The translations under genes were made by a program, and so were the position numbers. This document shows positions 24,029 through 33,555 of a DNA stretch of 64,000 nucleotides, one piece after another. Numbering within the stretch: the first letter of the stretch is position 1; every line of letters starts with the position of its first letter. Location of the stretch: NCBI GenBank assembly GCA_017472605.1, contig JAFUPV010000019.1:1-64000 (forward strand). Reading direction: 5' to 3'. This DNA comes from Lachnospiraceae bacterium (GTDB lineage: Bacteria > Bacillota > Clostridia > Lachnospirales > Lachnospiraceae). The notes below the pieces were generated by a model that was not told the origin of the DNA, searched no databases, and was given only the letters and a program-made list of their open reading frames with translations.

Positions 24029-25870
24029 ATGAAAAGAAGTATCGGAACAAAAGCGTTTGCGGCAGCGATGGCAGCAGCAATGACTCTGACAGCAGCGGGA
24101 GCGGTATTTGCGGAGGAAACAGCAGAAACAACCGGTGCGGCAGCCGATGCGCAGGCAGAGCTTGAGGAGGCTTTAGAGATTGTGATCACGCTCGCTGATG
24201 ACGTGATTCTGGTGGACGGAGAAGCAATTTCAGAGGATCCGTCTGCTTCCGTTTATGTTGGTGCGGATATTGTTTACTATGAGGATGGCCACGATGCGAC
24301 CTATGGAGAAGGCGACGAGGAGGATGGGCATTCTGCGGAAGAAGCAGCGGCGCATACTGTAGTGACGATTACAGAACCGGGAACCTACCGGGTGTCAGGA
24401 ACGCTTTCCAGAGGACAGATTGCAATTGATCTGGGTGAGGATGCGGAAACCGATGAGAATGCAGTTGTGAATCTGATTCTTGATCAGGTGGATCTTACCT
24501 GTGAAGTGGCGTCTGCGATTGTCGTTTACAGCGCGTTTGAGTGCGGCAGTGATGAGACGGAGACGGCAACGAAGGATGTGGATACCAGCGGCGCAGGATT
24601 TCATCTGATTGTGGCGGATGGAAGCGAGAATGTGATTAACGGTTCTCATGTGGCAAAGATTTATAAGGACGGAACCACGCAGGAGCAGGTGGATGCGGAT
24701 GAGGCAAAGAAGAAGTGGAAGTTTGATGCGGCCATTGATTCGCTTGTTTCCTTTACGATTGATGGAGAAGAGTCCGGCAGCGGAAAACTGACCGTGAACG
24801 CGGATAATGAAGGAATTTCTTCCGCACTTCACATGACGATTAATGGAGGCGAGGTTGTGATCAACTCCTCCGATGATGCCATCAATGCCAGTGAGGACTA
24901 TGTTTCTGTGCTGACGATCAACGGTGGTGTGGTTACCTGTGACTCCGGTCTGGGAAAGGAAGGCGACGGCATTGATTCCAACGGCTGGATTGTGGTAAAC
25001 GGCGGTTACACGATTGCATGTGCCAATGGCTCCAGTCAGGACAGCGGTGTTGACGCAGACATGGGAATCTACATCAACGGCGGAACGGTTCTGGCCAGCG
25101 GAAACATGTATGATGAGGTTTCTGCCGAGTCAAAGCAGCAGTTCCTGGTATTGAATTTTGCGTCTCAGGTTGATGAAAATGAGCTTCTGATGCTTGTTGA
25201 CAGCGAGGGAACGCCGCTGAATGCGTTCAGTGCTGTGAATGCGTTTACGACGATGGTATACAGCAGCGATCTTCTGGCAGACGGGGAATATACCTTATAT
25301 AAAGTGGATTCGGTTGAGGGCGATCAGAACGGAAGTATCTATACCAACATCACTTCCTATACCGGAGAAGTTCAGATGCAGTACAGCGGCACATCCATGA
25401 TGGGACCTGGCGGCGGAAGAGGCTTCGGCGGCTTTGGCGGCGGTCAGAGACCGGAGAACTTTGATGGAGAAATGCCGAGTATGCCGGAGGGCTTTGGAAA
25501 CGGAGAGAAGCCGAGCATGCCGGAAGGCTTTGACGGAGAGAAGCCGAGCATGCCGGAGGGCTTTGACGGAGAGAAGCCGAGCATGCCGGAGGGCTTTGAC
25601 GGAGAGAAGCCGAGCATGCCGGAGGGCTTTGACGGAGAGATGCCAGGTATGCCGGAGGGCTTTGGAAATGGAGAGACACCGAGCATGCCGGAAGGCTTTG
25701 GAAACGGAGAGAAGCCGAGTATGCCGGAAGGTTTTGAAAATGGCGAAATGCCAGGCATGCCGGAAGGTTTTGAGGGCGGCTTTATGAATTTCAGCGGAGA
25801 AAGCAGCACCAGCTTTGTTCTGGAAGGAAAAAGCAACACCTTCTCACAGATCACGGAAGTAAGCGAATAA
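24029..25870 (+). CDS. Secreted Cthe_2159-like carbohydrate-binding protein with MPEGF repeats
   Basis: 613 residues. An N-terminal signal peptide (KRSIGTKAFAAAMAAAMTLT ... AGAVFAEE) is followed by a domain of the Cthe_2159/DUF4353 type, with beta-helix rungs such as LTVNADNEGISSALHMTING and GVVTCDSGLGKEGDGIDSNG. Proteins of this family bind polygalacturonic acid or similar polymers. A glycine-rich hinge leads to about nine copies of an 11-12-residue unit GEKPSMPEGFDN (residues about 478-582), and the chain ends with STSFVLEGKSNTFSQITEVS. There is no LPXTG anchor. It is likely a secreted or loosely bound surface protein for plant or mucus polysaccharide. The start has an AAGGAAAGG site. Confidence 0.88.
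   Translation: MKRSIGTKAFAAAMAAAMTLTAAGAVFAEETAETTGAAADAQAELEEALEIVITLADDVILVDGEAISEDPSASVYVGADIVYYEDGHDATYGEGDEEDGHSAEEAAAHTVVTITEPGTYRVSGTLSRGQIAIDLGEDAETDENAVVNLILDQVDLTCEVASAIVVYSAFECGSDETETATKDVDTSGAGFHLIVADGSENVINGSHVAKIYKDGTTQEQVDADEAKKKWKFDAAIDSLVSFTIDGEESGSGKLTVNADNEGISSALHMTINGGEVVINSSDDAINASEDYVSVLTINGGVVTCDSGLGKEGDGIDSNGWIVVNGGYTIACANGSSQDSGVDADMGIYINGGTVLASGNMYDEVSAESKQQFLVLNFASQVDENELLMLVDSEGTPLNAFSAVNAFTTMVYSSDLLADGEYTLYKVDSVEGDQNGSIYTNITSYTGEVQMQYSGTSMMGPGGGRGFGGFGGGQRPENFDGEMPSMPEGFGNGEKPSMPEGFDGEKPSMPEGFDGEKPSMPEGFDGEKPSMPEGFDGEMPGMPEGFGNGETPSMPEGFGNGEKPSMPEGFENGEMPGMPEGFEGGFMNFSGESSTSFVLEGKSNTFSQITEVSE
25461..25776 (+). repeat. 33/36-bp coding tandem repeat (MPEGF units)
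   Basis: Nine or so in-frame copies of GGAGAGAAGCCGAGCATGCC-type units; three middle copies are virtually identical at DNA level, so copy number may vary between strains without breaking the frame. Confidence 0.9.
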
Positions 25871-25925
25871 AAGAAGAAAATCCTTCAATACATGTGACAG
25901 CATATTCCCGCTGCACATTAATAAA

Positions 25926-25971
25926 AGGCATGAAATGAGGAAAAATTTCCATTCATTTCATGCCTCTTTTC
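25926..25971. terminator. Terminator after the MPEGF-repeat gene
   Basis: AGGCATGAAATGA pairs with TCATTTCATGCCT and is followed by CTTTTCT. Directly behind it lies a TATAAT (25975-25980) with a TTCATT 17 bases upstream inside the hairpin, a probable promoter for the following leader and flavoprotein. Confidence 0.85.
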
Positions 25972-25982
25972 TGTTATAATGT

Positions 25983-26195
25983 ACGATAAGCAGAGAGCCA
26001 CATGCGGGTGCTTGCACACGCATGGGGCGAACGCCACGATCCAGAACGAAGTTCTGGAGACGATAAGCAGAGAGCCACATGCGGGTGCTTGCACACGCAT
26101 GGGGCGAACGCCACGATCCAGAACGAAGTTCTGGAGACGATAAGCAGAGAGCCACATGCAGATGCTTGCACACGCATGGGGCGAACGCCACGATC
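25983..26195 (+). repeat. Three 77-bp tandem units in a 5' leader
   Basis: Two identical 77-base units (25983-26059, 26060-26136) and a third cut at 59 bases (26137-26195, two changes) end exactly at the ribosome binding site of the next gene. Each full unit holds a long imperfect palindrome (GCCACATGCGGGTGC with GCACACGCATGGGGC) and a perfect CCAGAAC-GAA-GTTCTGG hairpin. With the promoter at 25952-25980 the units would form most of a 220-base leader RNA. Confidence 0.92.
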
Positions 26196-26206
26196 AGGAG
26201 GAATCG

Positions 26207-26833
26207 ATGATGAAAGTTTTACTGATTAATGGAAGTCCAAACAAACATGGATGTACATACACCGCATTAAATGAGATCGCTGTGACTCTGAAAGAGGAGG
26301 GGATCGATTCTGATATCATTTATCTGGGTAAACAGCCGGTTGCCGGATGCATAGCCTGCGGAACGTGTCGTAAGACAGGTGCATGTGTGTTCCGGGATCA
26401 GGTGAATGAGGTTGCCGCAAAACTGGACGAATATGATGGAATGGTGGTTGGTTCTCCAGTATATTATGCCGGTCCGTCGGCTCAGGTCTGCGCATTCATG
26501 GATCGTCTGTTTTTCTCCGGCGGAGGAATGAAGATGTCCGGAAAGCTGGCAGCTTCTGTTGTGTCCTGCCGCCGCGGCGGAGCAAGCGCAGCGTTTGACC
26601 GTCTGAATAAATATTTTGGAATCTCCAACATGCATATTGTCGGTTCCCAGTACTGGAATCAGGTACATGGATTTACGCCGGATGACGTCCGCAAAGATCT
26701 GGAAGGTCTCCAGACAATGCGCACACTTGCCCGGAATATGGCATGGCTGCTGAAATGTATCGAAGCAGGTAAGGAGAAGGGAATTGAGCCGCCGGTGCAT
26801 GAGCCGAAGGTGGCGACAAATTTCATTGACTGA
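26207..26833 (+). CDS. Flavodoxin-fold NADPH-dependent FMN reductase / iron-sulfur flavoprotein-like
   Basis: 208 residues. VLLINGSPNKHGCTYTALNE is the phosphate-binding loop of the flavodoxin-like NAD(P)H:FMN reductase family, and GSPVYYAGPSAQ is the second FMN contact. Between them lies a compact Cys cluster, CIACGTCRKTGAC (C-x2-C-x2-C-x5-C), as in iron-sulfur flavoproteins and related redox enzymes of anaerobes. ATGs at 26207 and 26210 are both usable; the AGGAGG at 26196 is better spaced for the second. The gene sits behind the 77-bp repeat leader and ends before a terminator, so it is a single-gene unit. Electron donor and acceptor are not known. Confidence 0.88.
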   Translation: MMKVLLINGSPNKHGCTYTALNEIAVTLKEEGIDSDIIYLGKQPVAGCIACGTCRKTGACVFRDQVNEVAAKLDEYDGMVVGSPVYYAGPSAQVCAFMDRLFFSGGGMKMSGKLAASVVSCRRGGASAAFDRLNKYFGISNMHIVGSQYWNQVHGFTPDDVRKDLEGLQTMRTLARNMAWLLKCIEAGKEKGIEPPVHEPKVATNFID

Positions 26834-26894
26834 TTAACCAGTTATTTCGTAACTGATGCAGGAATCTGCTTGCTGACAGAATAATTTGTGGTAC

Positions 26895-26940
26895 ATGGCT
26901 GTATTCGACCGGGATGTGTGTCGGATGCAGCCATTTCTTT
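26895..26940 (+). terminator. Terminator after the flavoprotein gene
   Basis: ATGGCTG and TCGAC pair with GTCGG and CAGCCAT, followed by TTCTTT, about 60 bases after the stop codon. Confidence 0.75.
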
Positions 26941-26986
26941 GAAAATGAAATTTTCAAATTGTCAACGGATTTCCGGCCGAAGGGGA

Positions 26987-27015
26987 TTGCATTAATCGTA
27001 TGATAGTGATACAAT
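26987..27015 (+). promoter_or_regulatory. Promoter for the M56 peptidase gene
   Basis: TTGCAT (26987-26992), 17-base spacer, TACAAT (27010-27015), 73 bases before the start codon. Confidence 0.55.
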
Positions 27016-27088
27016 GCCAATTGTAAAATATTTCAAAAGGCTTATTGATGTAAGACGTGCCTTGGATTGAATTGGGGGGATACGAAGG

Positions 27089-28462
27089 ATGGAAACGTTA
27101 ATTATGTTCACGGTGCTGCTGGTGGAGGCAAATATTGCAGCATCTTTTTTCGTGTGCATTGGTTATCTGATTTGGAGAATAGCAAAACAATGTCTCATCG
27201 GAAATACAGGACCAATCAGTTCGATGAGTCTGCACCTGTGCTATCTGCTGTTGCTTCTGATTCCTGCCATATCAATTCTCTGCGTTCTGTGGATTTCCGT
27301 GCAGAAGCTGTTTTTCAGTGACATTTCCTATTGGTATGAATGTGACGCAATCTGGTGGTTTGTAGCTGCGGTCTTTCTCCTGTTTACTGTCTGGTTGATT
27401 CGTACAGCTCATCTGTACAGAAAAATGCGGGTCGGTGACATGCTGCGCAGACAGATTATTCGCTGCGGCGAACCGGCTCCGGAAGAGGAATTTATCCGTG
27501 AACAGGCGAAGCGCCTGAACATTACAGAACCATTTGATGTTCAGAGAAACGCGATGGTGGATTCACCGATGGTCGTTTATTCCAAAGGCAGAATTGTGAT
27601 CCAGTATCCAATGATGGATATGCCCGGGGAGATGCTTCGTGTCACCTGTACCCATGAGCTTCAGCACATCAAGCACAAAGATTATCGGAAGAATCGTCTG
27701 CTTCGTCTTGCGAAAATTATCTGGTGGTACAATCCGGTTGTGAAATTCATGGCAGACGATCTGGAACTCTGGATTGAACTTTGCCGTGATCACGCTGCAA
27801 TCCGTGCAATGGATTATGACGCACAGGATTATTACTGCTGCATGGCAGATTTTCTGGTACTCCGCCGGGGAATGAAAGAAGTTCCGGACGGCGTGAAGTT
27901 TACCGGCAAGAATCAGATGATGATCCGGATGAATCTTGTAAAGCGCTTCTGCGAGAAGAACTGGACATGGAAGAGCCGTACGGCTGCAGTGATCCTGGCT
28001 GTGGCGTTTGGGGCTTGTATGGTGATGAATGGGGTGTTCAGTGTGATGGCGGCGGATGTTGGATATATGGAACTGTTTAAGGCTACGCGGGAGGATAGAA
28101 TAGAGATAATCGCCGATTGTGATATAGTAACAAACAATGGAGAGAATGAACTTAGAATAATTCGTATAGAGGAATTTTCAGGTACAATTACTTTAAATCC
28201 GGAATGCAGAGTTGAGACAGAACCAATTCAAATGAGGGCAGGTGATAGATTTTATTTGAGCGGAATAATGTCGTCAGAAGAGGAAGTGCTGCGAATTGGG
28301 TGTTACTCAGAAGTTAATGAGAATTGTTTTTATGTGAGTGATTTCTTTCAACTTGAGTGCAAGGTAGAGAATGACGGTGAGTACATTCTATTTATAGAAT
28401 CTCTCAGTAAGGAAGAACCACTGAACATAGAAATATTAGTGAAAATAGTGCAGGGAAAATAA
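27089..28462 (+). CDS. M56 membrane metallopeptidase with an extracellular sensor-like domain
   Basis: 457 residues. Membrane helices near the N-terminus (about 5-30, 45-75, 88-108), a cytoplasmic zinc-protease region with HELQH (about 188-192) and a distal LCRDHAAI, then a membrane helix near 300-320. The remaining 130 residues would lie outside the cell and replace the penicillin-binding domain of BlaR1. This outer domain is strand-rich, has three Cys and ends GEYILFIESLSKEEPLN. Base composition becomes AT-richer at the junction (about 28060), so the domain may have been exchanged. No BlaI-type gene is adjacent. The facing gene encodes a secreted protein with a similar domain. Confidence 0.87.
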   Translation: METLIMFTVLLVEANIAASFFVCIGYLIWRIAKQCLIGNTGPISSMSLHLCYLLLLLIPAISILCVLWISVQKLFFSDISYWYECDAIWWFVAAVFLLFTVWLIRTAHLYRKMRVGDMLRRQIIRCGEPAPEEEFIREQAKRLNITEPFDVQRNAMVDSPMVVYSKGRIVIQYPMMDMPGEMLRVTCTHELQHIKHKDYRKNRLLRLAKIIWWYNPVVKFMADDLELWIELCRDHAAIRAMDYDAQDYYCCMADFLVLRRGMKEVPDGVKFTGKNQMMIRMNLVKRFCEKNWTWKSRTAAVILAVAFGACMVMNGVFSVMAADVGYMELFKATREDRIEIIADCDIVTNNGENELRIIRIEEFSGTITLNPECRVETEPIQMRAGDRFYLSGIMSSEEEVLRIGCYSEVNENCFYVSDFFQLECKVENDGEYILFIESLSKEEPLNIEILVKIVQGK

Positions 28463-28466
28463 TAAT

Positions 28467-28504
28467 ATCGCCGATAAAACAAAAAAGAATGTTTTATCGG
28501 CGAT
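28467..28504. terminator. Bidirectional terminator between convergent genes
   Basis: A perfect 14-pair stem (ATCGCCGATAAAAC and its complement) with a ten-base A-rich loop lies between the M56 gene and the secreted-protein gene. T-rich sequence lies on the plus side; the minus side is less clear. Confidence 0.85.
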
Positions 28505-28525
28505 TCTTAGTTTTAGATGAATGTG

Positions 28526-28993
28526 TTAGTTGTCATAAACATTGAAAACAACTCCAAAAGTGAGAAACTGGGTATATGAGGTATTATCAACAAAAACAAT
28601 ATATTCACCATCTTCGGGTACTGTGAATGAATGTCCCGCGATACCGCCGGAAGAAACGATGCAATAAGTATCAACGTTATCATGCATGTAACCAAATTCG
28701 TAGGGAATAGTTAAATCGGTTGGCATTACAGAGACTTTAATCTTCTGTCCGGCAGTTGCCTGCAGTGTTGGTGTAAATGCAGATCTTTTTCTAGGAGCAA
28801 CAATAATACTGTCGCTTCCATATCTCGCAAACGGATTCACATCAATATATTCGCTGACAACAGTATTCGTGGTTTCTGTATATTCAACAAGCGTGTCAGT
28901 CTCTTCTGCTGCAAAAACAGCGGTGCAGGAACCGGCCAATAAAGCAGAGGTTAAGAGGGCGGCAGCGGTTTTGATCAGTGGTTTCTTTTTCAT
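28526..28993 (-). CDS. Secreted protein resembling the outer domain of the facing M56 protease
   Basis: 155 residues from the ATG at 28993, which follows AAAGGAG; a longer upstream frame has no protein-like content. The signal peptide (KKKPLIKTAAALLTSALLAG ... TAVFAAEE) contains a Cys but no clear lipobox. The mature part runs AGQKIKVSVMPTDL, FGYMHDNVDTYCIV and ends PEDGEYIVFVDNTSYTQFL. The arrangement (AG near the start, a GY/CY pair, then DGEYI[VL]F[VI]) parallels the C-terminal domain of the peptidase encoded head-to-head. It may be a ligand competitor, a co-sensor or a target of the same system; this is inference from weak similarity. Confidence 0.78.
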   Translation of the reverse strand: MKKKPLIKTAAALLTSALLAGSCTAVFAAEETDTLVEYTETTNTVVSEYIDVNPFARYGSDSIIVAPRKRSAFTPTLQATAGQKIKVSVMPTDLTIPYEFGYMHDNVDTYCIVSSGGIAGHSFTVPEDGEYIVFVDNTSYTQFLTFGVVFNVYDN

Positions 28994-29179
28994 AACAATC
29001 TCCTTTTCATTCGTAAAAAATTCTTCCCATTCCAGAATAAGAAATATGGCTTTGAGAAGTATGTAACATGATACAAATGAGATTATAACACATGTCGTAC
29101 TATTTGAAAAGATGGTAAATGTAATATTTGATGTAAATTTTGTCGAAATATGTTGTCGAAATATGTCGAACGATTTTTG

Positions 29180-29208
29180 TTGACAGCATCCGTATTTTTT
29201 GTTATTCT
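29180..29208 (+). promoter_or_regulatory. Strong promoter upstream of the Rpn gene
   Basis: A perfect TTGACA (29180-29185), 17-base spacer and TATTCT (29203-29208). Before it, TGTCGAAATATGT occurs twice in tandem (29142-29170), a possible regulator site. Between the secreted protein and the Rpn gene (28994-29464) only short remnants are seen. Confidence 0.6.
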
Positions 29209-29281
29209 TGTGACTATACAAAAGACGGATTTTGAAACCATTTCTGAAAAACGCGTAAAACGCCTGCTGAAACGAAAGTAA

Positions 29282-29449
29282 TTGCGGGAACAGGATAAAT
29301 TGATTATAATAAAAATCAGGAGGCGCGCTGCAAGAGGTGATTCGTTCATCGATGCGGCGATAAATGAACAAAAGAGAAAAGAAGAAATTCTGCAACGTAC
29401 AGAAGCGCTGAAAATAGGTGAAATAAAGAAGCAGTCTCTGCAAGTTTGA
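29282..29449 (+). pseudogene. Short frame before the Rpn gene, probable remnant
   Basis: A 55-codon frame from a TTG, reading FIDAAINEQKRKEEILQRTE then ALKIGEIKKQSLQV, charged and helical. A second, out-of-frame helical piece (DFETISEKRVKRLLKRK) precedes it. Together they look like the broken end of a helical protein rather than an expressed gene. Confidence 0.3.
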
Positions 29450-29464
29450 AGGGAGAGGATTCGG

Positions 29465-30250
29465 ATGAAAACTTATGAAGAGAAGCGTGCAGCTGATTTA
29501 GAGAAGTTGCAGGGTTTCGTCTTAATGGATGATGAATTTATGAAGAAAGTGTTCGAGGATAAGGGCTGTGTGGAATTACTTTTGCAGATTATTCTGGATC
29601 GTGATGATCTGCATGTAACAGAGCACCATGTGCAGCACGAAGTGAGCAACCTTCATGGCCGGTCAATCCGGATGGACATTTTTGCCGTAGATGGCGATGG
29701 TGTCGTTTACAACGTAGAAGTTCAGAACAGAGAAGAAGGCGCAATTCCCAAGCGGGCGCGCTATAACAGCAGTCTGATGGATGCCAATGTGACAAAACCC
29801 GGGGATGATTATGAGAAGCTGGTGGAATCCTATGTGATTTTCATCACGCGCACAGACGTGCTCAACACCGGAAAACTAATCTGTCACATTGATCGGATGA
29901 TTCTGGAAAACAATCTGCCGTTTTCCGATGGTGCTCATATTGTTTACATTAACTCCGGAATCAGAGATAAATCCAGACTTGGTCTCTTGATGAAAGATTT
30001 CTACTGTAAAAAGGCATCAGAGATGCACTATCCGCGATTGGCAGAGCGAGTGAGATTTTTGAAAGAAGAGAAGGCAGGTGAAGAGAATATGAGTAAAATT
30101 GCGGATGAGTTTCGTGAAGAAGGGAAACTGGAAGCTTTATTTAGTTTGGTCAATAAAGAAATAATCAGTTTGGAACAGGCAGCAGAAGTTGCAGGGCTTT
30201 CTGTCCCCGAGTTTCTGGAAAAGAAAGAAGAACTGGAAGTGATTGAATAG
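29465..30250 (+). CDS. Rpn-family PD-(D/E)XK nuclease
   Basis: 261 residues. The core RMDIFAVDGDGVVYNVEVQN provides the PD-(D/E)XK motif in its D ... E-x-Q form, typical of Rpn recombination-promoting nucleases once called putative transposases. A further ESYVIFITRTDVL strand and the RFLKEEKAGEENMSKIADEF helical linker fit the family. The tail (SLEQAAEVAGLSVPEFLEKK) resembles a small helix-turn-helix. Rpn proteins raise RecA-independent recombination and can excise foreign DNA. The start has a GGGAGAGG site. Ten bases after the stop starts the next gene, so the two may be co-transcribed. Confidence 0.9.
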   Translation: MKTYEEKRAADLEKLQGFVLMDDEFMKKVFEDKGCVELLLQIILDRDDLHVTEHHVQHEVSNLHGRSIRMDIFAVDGDGVVYNVEVQNREEGAIPKRARYNSSLMDANVTKPGDDYEKLVESYVIFITRTDVLNTGKLICHIDRMILENNLPFSDGAHIVYINSGIRDKSRLGLLMKDFYCKKASEMHYPRLAERVRFLKEEKAGEENMSKIADEFREEGKLEALFSLVNKEIISLEQAAEVAGLSVPEFLEKKEELEVIE

Positions 30251-30259
30251 GAAGGAGAT

Positions 30260-30778
30260 ATGCGCGAAATCATGTATTGTACATCGTCGGAGGCGGCAAA
30301 GCTGCTTAGAAAACTGAATGAAGAGAGAAATGACCTGCTTGCCATGGAGGAACAGAGCTGTACCTTTCTGGCATCACTGGGAGAGGATGTGGAGTCGGTA
30401 CGCCCTGTCTATCAGTTTGGTGAGATTCAGGAGAAGCTGGCTGAACTGGAACGGAAAATCCGGGTCGTGAAGCATGCAGTAAATCAGTTCAACGTGACCC
30501 AGGTGGTACCTGGCACTGAAATGACAATCGATCAGCTGCTGGTTTACATTCCTCAGCTGACACAGCAGAAACAGAAACTCAGTGTGATGAAAAGCAGACT
30601 GCCCAAGCAGAGGGACATGACCTTTGGCCGTTCCCAGACAATGATTGACTACTGCTATGCCAACTATGAAATCAGTGAAGCGGAAGCTGCCTGGCAGCGG
30701 GTATCCGATGAGCTGGCGAATGTGCAGACGGCTCTGGATGTAGTTAACAATACTGTAACGATGGAGATTGATCTTTGA
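30260..30778 (+). CDS. Coiled-coil hypothetical protein next to Rpn
   Basis: 172 residues, soluble, strongly helical: coiled coils at about 8-35 and 55-78 and a third helix pair at 85-115 and 140-165. VVPGTEMTIDQLLVYIPQLT sits between them. The layout loosely recalls the DIP1984/DUF6847-type small proteins, but I cannot be sure. It starts ten bases after the Rpn gene with GGAAGGAGA as ribosome site. Confidence 0.7.
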   Translation: MREIMYCTSSEAAKLLRKLNEERNDLLAMEEQSCTFLASLGEDVESVRPVYQFGEIQEKLAELERKIRVVKHAVNQFNVTQVVPGTEMTIDQLLVYIPQLTQQKQKLSVMKSRLPKQRDMTFGRSQTMIDYCYANYEISEAEAAWQRVSDELANVQTALDVVNNTVTMEIDL

Positions 30779-31040
30779 TCATGTTCCAGTCCGTCTGACT
30801 TGTTTGGCTTCTCCCGTTGCCGGGAAATCGAATCAGGTTTAAAGTTGACGTTTTCTGTTATTTTTCTGGTTATTAATTATCCAATAAGGTTCAAGGTTGT
30901 TCTCAGCTTAATAGAATTCTGTCAGACGGCGAAAACTTTTGGGCGGCTGAAGTTTGGTTTCAGGCCGTCCGCTTCATGACTCACAGATTCAGACAGAGAT
31001 GCCAGGGAAATTTTTTTCTGGATGGATTCGTTTGAGTGAA

Positions 31041-32517
<1,477 letters not shown>

Positions 32518-32527
32518 TGAAAAATAT

Positions 32528-32555
32528 CCGCAGCCGGAATGGAGTCCGGCTGCGG
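32528..32555 (+). terminator. Stem-loop after enolase
   Basis: CCGCAGCCGGA pairs with TCCGGCTGCGG around six bases. It is strong and GC-rich but followed by CATTCC rather than a T-run, so termination may be partial. Confidence 0.6.
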
Positions 32556-32610
32556 CATTCCAGAGTCTCAGAATGAGAGACAATACATATGATACGAGAA
32601 GGTAAAGACA

Positions 32611-33555
32611 ATGGATATTTCCCGTTTTACAGAATACCGGAATAAGGTGGTAACGAATTGTTCCAAAGTAATTGTCGGCAAAGAGGATGTGATTTCTCTG
32701 GTGCTGACCAGCTTTATCTGCGGCGGCCATGTACTGCTGGAGGACATACCGGGAACCGGAAAAACGATGCTGCTTCGTGCGTTTTCCAAAACGATTGGCG
32801 GTGATTTTAAACGAATTCAGTTTACACCGGATCTTCTGCCATCGGATCTGACCGGCATTAATTTCTATAATCAAAAGAGCGGAGAATTTGAATTTCGCCC
32901 GGGACCTCTGTTTTCGAACATTGTTCTGGCAGATGAGATTAACCGTGCCACACCGCGTACGCAGGCCAGTCTGCTGGAGGCAATGGAAGAGCGGCAGATT
33001 ACGGTAGACGGAGTGACAACCCGATTGGAGGAGCCGTTTATGGTCATGGCAACGCAGAATCCGTTGGAATCCTATGGTACATTCCCTTTGCCGGATGCGC
33101 AGACAGACCGTTTTTTCATGCGTCTTTCCCTTGGCTACATGACTCGGGAACAGGAGATGAAGGTCATTGGAAGGAAGTCTGCAGCAGTACTTGTGGAAGC
33201 TCTGGAACGGGTTGTCACAGAGGAAGAGACCCAATATGTGAGAAATGCATATACCGAAGTAACCATGGAACCGGATGTTCTTGCCTATCTGATGGACATC
33301 ATTGAGGGAACAAGAAAAGAAAGCAATTTTGTTCGCGGTGTATCAACCCGCGGTGCAATTGCTCTTTATCAGGCGGCACAGGTGACAGCGGCTTTTTCCG
33401 GAAGAGATTATGTGATTCCGGAAGATATCCGCTACGCAGCACCTCATGTCCTCTGTCACCGAATTTCACTGGGAAGTGGAATCCGGGCTGATGCCGCGTC
33501 GGAGTTTCTGCAGAAAATTATCGGAAATGTGCAGGTTCCGTTGGAACGCCTATGA
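32611..33555 (+). CDS. MoxR-type AAA+ ATPase
   Basis: 314 residues with Walker A DIPGTGKTML (about 45-54), Walker B NIVLADEINRA (about 105-115), sensor 1 VMATQNPLE and an arginine-finger region AQTDRFFMRL. MoxR ATPases act as chaperones that assemble or activate enzyme complexes and are often coupled with DUF58 proteins carrying a von Willebrand-like fold. Its stop overlaps the next start by four bases, so the operon continues with DUF58 and a membrane protein. The ribosome site is weak (GAAGGT). Confidence 0.95.
   Translation: MDISRFTEYRNKVVTNCSKVIVGKEDVISLVLTSFICGGHVLLEDIPGTGKTMLLRAFSKTIGGDFKRIQFTPDLLPSDLTGINFYNQKSGEFEFRPGPLFSNIVLADEINRATPRTQASLLEAMEERQITVDGVTTRLEEPFMVMATQNPLESYGTFPLPDAQTDRFFMRLSLGYMTREQEMKVIGRKSAAVLVEALERVVTEEETQYVRNAYTEVTMEPDVLAYLMDIIEGTRKESNFVRGVSTRGAIALYQAAQVTAAFSGRDYVIPEDIRYAAPHVLCHRISLGSGIRADAASEFLQKIIGNVQVPLERL

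Noticed and set aside
25983-26195. 77-bp hairpin repeats as integron attC sites or a CRISPR array
   Set aside because: No GTTRRRY/RYYYAAC core pair, no gene cassettes or integrase, and units abut without unique spacers.
28994-29443. Upstream extension of the secreted protein gene to 29443
   Set aside because: The extra 150 residues are Phe/Ser/Ile-rich noise from AT-rich DNA; the ATG at 28993 has both signal peptide and ribosome site.
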